DNA from: Vanilla planifolia | Lineage: Eukaryota > Streptophyta > Magnoliopsida > Asparagales > Orchidaceae | Length of the DNA stretch: 64,000 nucleotides | Direction of reading: 5' to 3' | NCBI GenBank assembly: GCA_023846275.1 | Contig: CM043872.1 | Span: 25,343,670 to 25,407,669 of the forward strand | Shown: positions 24,186 through 34,609 of the stretch, piece by piece | Layout: every line of letters begins with the position of its first letter | Numbering within the stretch: position 1 is the stretch's first letter | The notes under the pieces: generated by a model | Told to the model about the DNA's origin: nothing | Database searches by the model: none | What the model saw: the letters and a program-made list of their open reading frames with translations, nothing else | Translations under genes and position numbers: made by a program

Positions 24186-24799
24186 CTAAAGAATGCCAAG
24201 TATTAGATTAGTTTTCCAAACAATCAGCATCATTTTGTTATAAAATAGAAAATGCTTCAAATGAGAATCTCATGTTGATGCATGCAAACAGAAAGTAAGC
24301 ATGCAAGATGACAAAAATGGTGAAGACAACCAAAACAGAAACATGACAATAAGCATCTTATTATAAATTTGTCAGAGAAAAATTTAGGATAATGTGCCAA
24401 ACTTTTCTTTCATACCCGTTTAATGACATCACATATATGGCTCAATAATTAATTTATGTAAGTAAAATCACAATGCAAATCATGACAACAAAAGTTAAGA
24501 AATTATATATGAAAGATAATTATAAATCCTGTGTAACATGTTAATGATCTTACAAAAGGATGAAAAGCAATTATATGACCAATGACACCAGCCAATCACA
24601 GGAAAAGGCATTCTGAATAATGTGTTCTGACTGGGGTATGGCCAACTTTTTCTTTGCTGCCGATTCGGTGTCATCACATATATTGCTTAAGAATAGTTTT
24701 TCTTTCAAAAAAAGCAGTAACAAAATTTTGCCACCTATGTTTTGATTCTTGCAAAAGTTTCATGTTGACGACAACAACACTATCTCACTCTGCCCACTT

Positions 24800-27700
24800 A
24801 GAAGGAAGATAATGTTCCCAAATGTGGGGTTTTGCTTCATGTAAGGGTGAATTGCTTACACGCTGCACCATACCCTCTCACTCATGGGACGGAAGAAAAC
24901 CTTGGCCGTCAAATTTGGGCATCACATGGATCTCTTGAGGTATTTGCTCTCCATCAAGGATATTTCCTCTTCAAATTTAGCCTTGAAAAAGATTTGGATT
25001 AGAGTTTGCAAGCTGTGATCTAATCCGTGGGAGGAAGAACCTTGATTCTAAAACGATGGCCAATTGATATGAAACTAGAGAAGGATTCCTTCCGATGCAT
25101 TCCAGCATGGGTAAAATTCCCTAGGTTCTCATTACAAGTATGGAGTGCTAATTGTCTACGTAGAATAACCAGTTTTATTAGTAAATCAATCATGATAGAT
25201 CACCTGATGATGAAAAATTAAATGCTCTCCTTTACAAGGATTGCATCAAAGCTGACGCCATTTGCACATTCCTCATCTCTATTCCTGTTTTCCTTGGGGA
25301 AACCTAGTTTGAGATTTGGGTAGCTTATGATTGAACCAACCCCATGCAAATATTATAACACCTACACCATAATACTTTTATCCATCCAACATCTACATTT
25401 CCACTCTTCATCACTAGCTCATGCTCCATTGGTAGAGTCTCCTTTTCCACCCAGCCAAAATCTTTCCAAAGATCACCAAGCACTAACCAATGACACCAAT
25501 CAGATTTTTTTCCAAGTTAGAAATCCCACAAAAGTAGGTGACCTTAGTACAGAACCATTGAGGAAGAATTAAGCCTATCACCTTCCAGTAAATAAGCCTC
25601 ACCCCATTCTTGCATGGAATGTGTAGGGTTTGCATGACTCTAACAAGATATTAACATGCCTTGTTTGATCTTATATCACAGTTGTGATAAAATTTATCTA
25701 ATAGAAACAAAACTAAAAGGAAGGAAAATCTCCTCTAATGCAAGTAAATATCAACTTTTCCAAAATGAAAGTTCAATTCACAACTTTGATTCCAACATTG
25801 AAGGTTAAATCCTCGTGCTTTGGAATGTATTCTCTACATTGTGCTTACTCAACACTGCAGATTACTCATTGTCTTGCTTAACACCATCAAACCATATTTG
25901 GCAACTACTTATGCCTTTAATGATGAGACTTCCAAAGCAAGTCTTTAGAACGAATCTCCTTAAATATGCATAAAAAATAAACCTTCCATTTTGGAAGATT
26001 TTAATTGTAATCACAATCATTAGAAGCATGTGGGTGAGGTAAACATGAACATTTATTTGACATTTAACAATCTAATTATGGACATCAAGATTCACGATAC
26101 ACTATCCTACTAGCCTAGATTTACTTGGAGAAATAAGGATGACGACAAATCGATTCACTCCAAATTGTATAGAGCCATGTGCAATGAAGACTATACTTAT
26201 ACCTTGACCCTATCCATCCCTTATGTCTAGTCCATTCTCTAATCATTTGTATTGTACTATCTCTAGCCCTAGGCATGGAAATAATAGAACGCTTTTTTGG
26301 CTTAGAAACTTTTGGACATTCATTATAAAGTACAAAACTCTAGTTGTTGCTGCTACATCAGAACATCAAACTAGGTATCCAATTTAAAGATTCTTAGTAA
26401 AGTTCCAAAGCATTAAACTGGGTATCTACAACTCTTTATGTCATAACTCCTTCGACCCAAATTGTTCTATGAAAAAAAAGATGCAAATAACACTTGGCCC
26501 ATCTCAAAAGGCTTAGTTGTTCATGAATGCAACAACGAGCTAAAACAAAATTGCTTAAGCAAGGAGAGGATAACTTGGGCTTCCTCTTTGGTAAAATTAG
26601 TTGTAGCAAAAGAGTGAATTCAATTAAGCAATGTTCAGTGGAAGGAACTCCCATTTTTTATTACGAAATTTTGGTAAAAGTTGTGGTGAGCCATTTTACT
26701 AACGTCAACAACAAGCAGTCACCATTAATGGCATTGGCTATACGCCTAAAGAATTCGGATTCTTTAGCCACAAATTAGAATTAGTGAGATTGGAGCTGTT
26801 TAGAACCTCTCCCAAAAAAATTTCAAGCCTTGATGGCTCCACACTTGCTAACTTATGGAATAAACATTGTTAGTTTGGACTTCATAAAGGCTATTCATTA
26901 CACATTTCAACTTTTTTCTATGCAAAAGCTGTCAAAGAAATTCCCATGAATGTATTCCTAAGGACTACAATATTTCCTTGATCTCAGCTTACAACCCAAT
27001 TTTAGCCTAAGTTCTTGCAAATAGACTCAAGAAATTTATGTGAAAAATCACTCATTCAGCAAAGGTAACCTTCATTAAGGGGAGAAGCATTGCTAATAAC
27101 ATCCGTCTTACCACTAAACTTGCATTTAAATTCAATATTAATTTAACCAAGAAGACATCTTGCCCCAAGATCAATATTTCTAATGTCTTTGACATTATAG
27201 ACAGGGACGTTTTATATCATATATTTGGTGTCAAAGTCTTTCCTCCTATTTTCATCTGATAGAATAATGAATTTTTAAAATCAACTTATCTATCTTGTTC
27301 AGTAACACTATTGAAAGGGTTCTGCATCAAAGTCATGCCTTGACCTCGTATTTATTCAATCATGAATCTATCAACAATAAGAAATTCAAACCTATCAATT
27401 TGAAAAGTTTCTCAATCACCCATCTCACATTTGCCAACGACCTTATTATTTATGAAAAAACAAAGAAAAAAAAATTCTATGGCATGCTATAGAGACTTCA
27501 CACTTTGGCAAGTCCACTAATAAATTGAAAAGCTTTATTTTTTCCCAAGGGACATGATGACTAATCAAATAGACCAATATCCTTGGATGCCAGGTTTTAA
27601 TTGTTTCAAATGACTATTTTAGACATGCACCACATCAAGTATCAAGTCATTGTGATTCCTAAAGTGGTCATTGCAAAGATCAATGGCATAGGCACTCTTT

Positions 27701-28670
27701 TATTATGCATGGTGATTTAGACAGGGGATGGACTACCAATGGTTGGAATGATCGCTCTACACCTAAATATCATGGTTGATGAGTTGCTCGTGATGCTATT
27801 TGCATATCAATGATTATTAGGCTACTAGATGCAACGTAAATGCTTGAATAAACTTTTGGAGCCTTTCTAGCAGATATGGGATAGCATACTGAAAAGTTGG
27901 TCTTGCCAAAATAGTAAGATTACAGAAATAGTTCTCTTGACGAGCTACATAATCAGAACATTTGCTTTCATTCAATGTACGTGGGATTGTTTGGTAATCT
28001 CAAATCAGTAAACTTCTTTGACTTTGATTTTTTCAAGAAAAACATGCACAAATTAAATATAATCACATTCATGGCTTTTATGAGAAAACTTCAGCTACTC
28101 TGGCATTGCTGCAAGCACTGGTTTTATAGCTGCCTTTCCTTGTCCCTTTTATTATCAAAGTAGAAAGCGACAGCCACATCTTTTTCGAATGTTACTACAA
28201 CCACAGCATAGTACTCGACCTAATGCTTGCGGGTTGCTTCTCCCCAACCTGCTACTCTTCAACTCATATTTGTAATATACTCCAGTCTTTACATATTGCT
28301 TCTAGAAGAAACAAACTGACTTCCATGATATATCACCTTTGGAGGTGAAATAATTGAACTTTCAAATATCAAATCGCCTCTTAGTATTCCATATTGGTCA
28401 CTACTAGATCAAATCTCCTCATCATTCTGCACTAAAATCAATTGAATGGTGATTAAGCATATCATGTTATTTCAATTTGTATCTCTACTTTGAATAAAAC
28501 CACTGCCAATTGTTACTGTCACTCCTTTAAATTCTAAGGCCATATGTTTTGGGTCCTCTTTTGGAAAAAAATCTTTGTGTTGCAGTTTGTTTTGCCTCAC
28601 TGTAATTTTTTTTGTAATTAGAAACTTTCTGTATCCTCAAAATTTAAATCAATAGAACCAAATGGACGAA
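24800..28670 (+). mobile_element. Decayed LINE relic B, full length in layout, antisense to NAP1
   Basis: ORF1 survives as a DUF4283-like stretch from about 24950 to 25220 (GRTLILKRWPIDMK, IPAWVKFPRFSLQVWSANCL, ITSFISKSIMID). The endonuclease opens near 25600 with ILAWNV-GLHDSNK, followed by DFN at about 26000 and FTWRN near 26113. RT text includes FIKGRSIANNI at about 27076 and SITHLTFANDLIIYEK, in which the catalytic motif at 27430-27441 is FAND instead of FADD. A zf-RVT trace (SDSHIFFECYYNHS, then MIYHLWR) lies at about 28168-28350. A trailer with GTTTGTTTTGCCTCACTGT ends near 28670. Many stops make it a dead copy. Confidence 0.85.
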
Positions 28671-29999
28671 GCTTTGTTTTTCCTAAAAACATTATATCAA
28701 ATGCAAATCATGACAAAAAATAACATATTACAAATGCAAGAAAATAAAAAGCCTATATAACATGCTAATGAACTTATAAAAGATGAAAAGGGAAAAGACA
28801 ATCAACTACAATCAATAAATGGTGATAAGCAGTGATTATAATGCTGACAACTGCCAATCAACTAATATGAACGGAAATCCCTCAACATCCATTCACAGCA
28901 TACAACCTGATATTGAAAGTGAATTAAAAATAATGCAGCAGTTTGCAGCACTTCAAATTTTAAAATATACCACAAAAAAAAGACAATTCAGTGGTAAATT
29001 GGAAATGAATAAACATGATACTAAATTATCTTTTCATAATACAGATCGATCTACCAAGTTTTTTTTCCAAAAATTCAAATCAAGAATTCAATGGTGCATT
29101 GGAAATTGGTAATGTGATATTATGAAGCTACTGGTAACCAGCTTGGAAATGTAAAGTTTGATAAATTGGCATCTTCAGGTGAAAATGTGGGAGAAAAGAG
29201 CATAAACTCTAGGATAGAGAGAGCATGGTAAAGATGATAGCCACTGGCCATTGATAGAGCCATTTTACAAGATCAGAGCAAATTCAAATATAAACACGTT
29301 AAATCATCTGCAAAAAAACATTGTACTAAAGCATGTACTACCTCATCTCAACCAGGAGAATATTTAATTATGAGATCCTAACCAATGTTCAATCATTAAT
29401 TCTGAATTTATAGACAGTGATGGTATATCCACCCTGTTCAATTGAACACTAGTATACCTCCAGTTATAAAGTGCTAGTGGTGTATATTTCGCTATTAAAA
29501 TAAACCATATACCGAAATTGGCTCGTAGAATTTCATCTTCCTACTTTTTGACAGGTCTAGATTCTTGGTGTTAAATCAAATTGTGTCCTAGCATCCTTTG
29601 CAATGTCCATGATTCCTAGTCATTTGATCAATCCCTTCAACCTGAATACTTCCATAATCAAAGAAATATTTCAGATATTATGGAAATATTGCTATTAAAT
29701 TGTGAAAATGGCAATCCAAAAATATGGGAATCTTTTCCAAGGCCAAAGGAAGATTAACACAAACGTTAACTCCTTACAAAATAAATTTCCACAGGTTCAC
29801 TATATAACTTTGGTTGCAAAGAAGTGGCAATATTTTCATACAAAACATACAACTTGAACTAAAAATAAATGATGCAAAATGGAATTCTACATTGAAACCA
29901 AATAAGTGCTTACAAGAAAAAAACAATGGAAAACAGTAAAAACATAATATGGAAAAGGAAAGTAACATCACTATGTGGTACTTTAAAAGGCACCCTTGC
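28671..29999. other. AT-rich tail of NAP1 intron 10 with an unassigned reading frame
   Basis: A plus-strand open frame at 28819-29112 (97 codons, Ser, Asn and Lys rich; contains ELKIMQQFAALQILKYTTKK) is not recognised. Further plus-strand text to about 29.75 kb reads protein-like in pieces but has stops. It may be a decayed gene fragment or chance. Confidence 0.3.
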
Positions 30000-30142
30000 C
30001 TTATCATTTTTTCAACTTGCTTTGCAACATTATATTCCAGATCAGCTTCTTTTTGCTTGGCACGCCCATACTTTGCCATTTTCTTTGACTCTAAGACTTT
30101 TGGCAGAACATAATGTAGATATTCCTCATGCAGTAAAAGATA
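30000..30142 (-). CDS. NAP1: NAP1 coding exon 10 (residues 364-410 plus two bases), GC or alternative GT donor
   Basis: The acceptor is TTTATAG. The exon encodes YLLLHEEYLHYVLPKVLESK, then KMAKYGRAKQKEADLEYNVA and KQVEKMI, plus AG of a Ser codon. Exon 11 supplies T and then DVHEQ, so the junction reads KMI-S-DVHEQ, as in Arabidopsis KMISEVHEQ. This requires a GC donor (AG followed by GCAAGG). A GT donor six bases downstream (end at 29994) keeps frame and phase but would insert two extra residues (R-Q-G for S). The first choice is favoured on family conservation. Confidence 0.92.
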
Positions 30143-30220
30143 CTATAAAATGAAGAAGCATAATACTTGTCACATAATTAGAAACAACATTGCCTTCTTA
30201 ACCATGTCAAATGTACTTAC

Positions 30221-30265
30221 CTCATCTCTAAATACTGTGATAATTAAGTTTTCCTTGAGTACGAC
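30221..30265 (-). CDS. NAP1: NAP1 coding exon 9, 15-codon micro-exon (residues 349-363)
   Basis: This 45-base exon encodes VVLKENLIITVFRDE, matching the plant NAP1 block V-V-L-K-E-N-L through F-R-D-E. The acceptor is TTAAAG and the donor GTAAGT is perfect. It is phase 0 on both sides. It would be missed by ORF-length filters; the only support needed is its exact fit between exons 8 and 10. Confidence 0.93.
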
Positions 30266-33200
30266 CTTTAAAAGATAAAGCAATATCAGTTGTAATGATA
30301 TGACAACAAAAAATGCTGAAAAATTCAAAATAATGAAGTGTTGTTCAAAGAAAGAAATATATGATTCGTGGTTGCTAGAATCCATTTTTTCTAATTTAGT
30401 AGTGCTTGTTCCATCTTCCATTTGTGGTATTTACTCAAACTTGAACAAGGTTTCCCTATGACCATGTCCCTTGCTTTCTATACATGAATCTGAATAATTT
30501 AAAGGCCCCCCTAAATGAAGCTAATGTTCTCACTACATGAATATGAATAGCCTACAAACCCTGTTCCATGAAGACAGCACAACAACATCTGTACAAGAAA
30601 CCAACAAATTGATCTTAAGATCAAATCATGGTAGAAGAACCTTGGAGGAGTCAAGAGACACCCAATTACAAATCAGAACTGAGCTTTTGTATAAGTGAAT
30701 TTTACTTGAAGTCATAATAAAAACACCTAGATCTTATCTTAATGCAGTTGAATTTCTATATAATTTTGAACCAAATACCCATAGAACTTCTTTTGCCCAT
30801 TCAGCATATCAAGAATCATTAAACTAAAAAGTTATGCTGTCCTAAAGCTCAAAGCCAAATTGGACGGTCTGATCCTCCAAGCCAAAAATGAAATTACCAA
30901 CCTCAGAATGATCGAAAGTAATGTTTTTGCAAACAAACAGTTCAGTCCAACCAAAACAACGGCTCTTCAAGCAGAAGTTTAGACTTTGAAGATAGGAACG
31001 CAGATCTTTTCAAATTGAAAATGTTAATAATTGCTCAAGGATAGATTCGATTTAAATTTATGTTCTTTAAAATGATTAAAGATGGAAAAGAGTCCATAAA
31101 AATTCTTATGACTCCCACTATTAAAAGCATTGGGTAATCAAGAAAATCTTGATATATCTACATTTCTCCCTCGAGGTAACCTCTATAGGTTTCCTCTAAA
31201 AATGACCTAAAGAGTGTAATCACAAAAGAAAAAAATTTTAGAATATAAATCTTGTTGTATGAAGTTTTTCTTTGAGAGAAAGCCAAAAGCAAAAAACCAT
31301 AAGAGATGGTCAAAACCACATAATCCATTCCAGTTACATTATTAAGATTCTGATGTTAAAATTAAGGTATCTTAGTTTAGTCATGAAAATCACAAGAGAG
31401 ATTTTTCTATCCCTCACCATGATTGAGTTTGTAACCAAAGAACATAACTGGTATTTCAATGGTCAAGTGATTCAAAAGAACACCAAAAGGAATAGTTAAA
31501 ACACTTTTGCATGTCCACTTCATCCATAGGATCTTAAGAATGAGATTTGTCAATCATGAAAACATTATCAATCTGTACAAACCAGTACAACATACAATAT
31601 GACTAGTGAAATGGACATAATATTCAAACCAAACATTACATCAATACTATACACAACTTTTGTACGCTATTGTAATTTATATCATACAATACAACTCATT
31701 AAGGAAACTAGTTCATTGTATATGAAAGAAAACCTGAAAGCATTGAATGATACATTAATATTCTAATGAACAGTATGATTAATTCATTACATGAGCATCG
31801 TATAGTATAATCCACCTATTGTATAACATGAATGAAAATGAATGTCACATAACAGCTAGTTTAGACATATTTTATAAGTAAATTTAGTAATTAAAGTGTT
31901 GGCAATCATGTGTTAGAGTCTTACACATTGTAAACGCTTTATAAACCCCTCCAAACATTGATGATTGATTGATGATGGATAAACGAGAGGTTGATATGTG
32001 TTTGCTATAATAAAAACATTGTCATATCATTGTAAGCACCTTGTGAGAGTTGCAAAACTATCTTGCAATATCAGTTTCATTGAGAGAAAGGAAGAAAGCA
32101 ATACAAACTAACATAATCTAAAATTTACATCACACATGCTGTTGTTTCAAGTGATAACATTGTTTACTATCTATTAGATTGTGAGATTTTACTTATATAT
32201 TAAAGTCAAGTTCAAGTTTGTACACTGTACTTGGTTCTTGTATTTTGCTTTCCTTGGCCAAGCTCGAAGTCACTTCATCGAGTGATTTTTTTGTTGTGGT
32301 TGATCCATAAAAAACCTAGGTTTATATCCTGGTTTCTCCACTTAGTTGTAGTAAATGAATGATTTTAGTAGTGGTGCTCATAAATTGCTTAAGGGTGAAT
32401 ATAGACTTGAGATAAGCAAAATTATTTAAGAAACTTGTGTCTTTTTGCTTATCTTATTTACTCTTAATTCTTACGTCTTAACACCTTAAGATAACCATGA
32501 AAATATTGTCATATCTTTAGGAGATTGAAAAATGGGTGTGACAAAGAATTGATCAAATATTTTCAATATAACAAAACTTTATTTGCTATTACTTTTGAAC
32601 AAAAATTTTGCAAAGCTTGTATATCACTAATTCATCCCCTTTCTTGATATGCCTTGCATTGCTTTAATTTAAATGAAAAACAATATGCATAATAATTATT
32701 GATAACTATTATAAATATCAAAAATATCAATATCAAAATTATTAGACTTGTTCCATTGTTTTTGTATTAAACACTTATGTATAAAAAAATTACTTGTCCA
32801 GAATACAAGAGTGTAGAATCCACCTTTTACAATATTTATGAAATTGGATATGCAATCTATGATACACAATCAACAAGAGCATTGGGCTCGCAATCAGGAT
32901 AAGGTCCAACAACGTTAATACAAGCTTTACAGCTTGTGGCCTAGTATTTAGCTTAACTCAACACAATCGTATCACCTTGCGCCCATCTATCTTTAATGTC
33001 GAGCTTAAGCTAATACAAAAGTGATTCGAAATCAAACTTATGCTGAAAGATGTACTAAACAACTTTGCACTCAAAATCAAGTGCAAGAATAAAGCTTTCT
33101 CTTCCATGGATAGTGTTGATTCTAAAATAGTTCCCACCACAAGAGATTTTCCACTTAGTTCCCTAAATTTCTTCACTTATATATTCTTTCATGGTGAGCT

Positions 33201-33271
33201 TTATTTTATTAATACTAAATCACATTTCCTTCTATATAACTCTTTACTTAGTGGTATTACACCCATTAATT

Positions 33272-33273
<2 letters not shown>

Positions 33274-33309
<36 letters not shown>
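33274..33309. repeat. (AT)18 microsatellite
   Basis: An uninterrupted run of 18 AT units sits in NAP1 intron 8. It is a likely polymorphic marker. The poly-Tyr/Ile reading frame through it is an artefact. Confidence 0.97.
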
Positions 33310-33311
<2 letters not shown>

Positions 33312-33789
33312 CTTCAACTAAAAGATACACTTAATTTGATTGAGCAAACTTTAGCTAAAAGGTTGCTATCACAGGGTTTATCTTGACCATTTTGAAAAGA
33401 AATAAAGGCATGCTTAAGAAGACAAATAAGGGAGAGTTGAATATATATGCTTCTAAGAAACAACTATGAAGCCACAACAATTAGCTTGAGAGGTGGATTT
33501 AGACAATTGCAATTAAACAACCAAAAAAAGCCTCAACACATACTCTGCATGTAATTCTTACCAAATTTCTACACACATTTGTTGTATTGCATCCCATTGT
33601 GTTATTTTTTTGTATGCCTTATTGCAAACCTCTCTTTCTCTACCGCAAAACACAAGCACCACAAATAATCCCCACCCAAACACTTGACATACTGCATTGG
33701 TGCTGTTCGACTTGGCATAAAAATATCCCAAGCAATCTCCTTCCCTTCCCCCAACACCTCAGAATGACTCCCCATCATTTTGCTATCAA

Positions 33790-34035
33790 TATTAGAAGGA
33801 TGGTATAAAAATTCAAGAAAACAAAGGCTAAAGCAGTAACTTTGAAAAAAAAGGAATTAAATAAGGTGATTGTAAAATAAAAACATTAGAAAAAAGCAAT
33901 AATCAGAAAGTAGCGCAGGGATATCAGAAGGATGATATTAAAAATCAAGCAGTAGCTCTGAAAAAATGGCATTAAATAAGGTGATTGTAAAATAAAAACA
34001 TTAGAAAAAAGCAATGATCAGAAAGCAGCACTGGG
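33790..34035. repeat. Two-copy tandem duplication, about 131 and 115 bases
   Basis: The first unit (33790-33920) and second unit (33921-34035) share the start ATATTAGAAGGATGGTAT versus ATATCAGAAGGATGATAT. They also share an identical core of AATAAGGTGATTGTAAAATA continuing into AAAACATTAGAAAAAAGCAA. It lies 0.2 kb on the intronic side of NAP1 exon 8. Confidence 0.93.
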
Positions 34036-34240
34036 ATAGTAATTAGGACAATTCATGCAGGTCTAGGAACAAGACTACACAAAAGAGCATGCATTTTAGA
34101 GTAGATGCTATCAAAAAATACAATGAAATACAACTGCTAATTACCCATGTTTTAAGTTTTGAAATATATATTAAATAGAAATTTATCAAGAAAAACAAAG
34201 CTTCCAGCACATTTTTATATAGCATGACACCAAAAAGTAC

Positions 34241-34348
34241 CATAGCAATATCAATACTGGTCACCCGAAGTAGTTCATCTGGACAAACAAGATAGCCCAA
34301 CAAAACCCATTCGCGATATGCTGTAACATTAGCTAAATCTTGGGCTCT
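34241..34348 (-). CDS. NAP1: NAP1 coding exon 8 (residues 313-348)
   Basis: After TTTTTCAG the exon encodes RAQDLANVTAYREWVLLGYL followed by VCPDELLRVTSIDIAM, 36 codons in phase 0, with a GTACTT donor. The sequence is nearly identical to the Arabidopsis block, including C-P-D-E-L-L-R-V. It joins VVLKEN in exon 9 across a 3975-base intron. The frame stays open well past the donor, which could mislead gene prediction. Confidence 0.95.
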
Positions 34349-34483
34349 CTGAAAAATCAATAGGAAAAAAAAAAGATATAAAATCAAAATAGATTTGTTG
34401 TATTGTGGGAGAAACAAAACTAAGGTGACATTATTCAAGAATAAGAAATTCCAATAGGCGAGATTTGATGGCAATGAACCAAC

Positions 34484-34609
34484 CAAAGGATGTGCAGAAT
34501 TTGTGAGTATATCAGGATAACGAGGGTGAAATGGACTCAAAAATCCCTCGTTACGCAACTTTTTTGTATCTGTAGAGAGAAAAATTATCGGACCCACGGC
34601 CTCCAACAC
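34484..34609 (-). CDS. NAP1: NAP1 coding exon 7 (residues 271-312)
   Basis: The exon starts after TTTCAG and encodes VLEAVGPIIFLSTDTKKLRN followed by EGFLSPFHPRYPDILTNSAH and PL, 42 codons in phase 0. This is one of the best conserved blocks of plant NAP1 (V-L-E-A-V-G-P through N-S-A-H-P). The donor GTTGGT is non-consensus beyond GT. The open frame continues into the 135-base intron, but family alignment joins PL directly to RAQDLA of exon 8. Confidence 0.95.

Larger units (their letters stand above)
24186..29999 (-). other. NAP1 intron 10 (5814 bases, apparent GC-AG)
   Basis: The donor is GCAAGG after exon 10 and the acceptor is TTCTTTAG before exon 11. The intron is mostly filled by a plus-strand LINE relic (24.8-28.7 kb). 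The flanks 24.2-24.8 and 28.7-30.0 kb are AT-rich. Similar short segments occur on each side of the relic (about 24470-24570 and 28690-28790). Confidence 0.8.
30266..34240 (-). other. NAP1 intron 8 (3975 bases), no mobile-element coding text recognised
   Basis: The intron lies between the GTACTT donor of exon 8 and the TTAAAG acceptor of exon 9. It is AT-rich, holds an (AT)18 microsatellite at 33274-33309 and a two-copy tandem duplication at 33790-34035. Short open frames exist, but none matches a known family. Confidence 0.8.
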
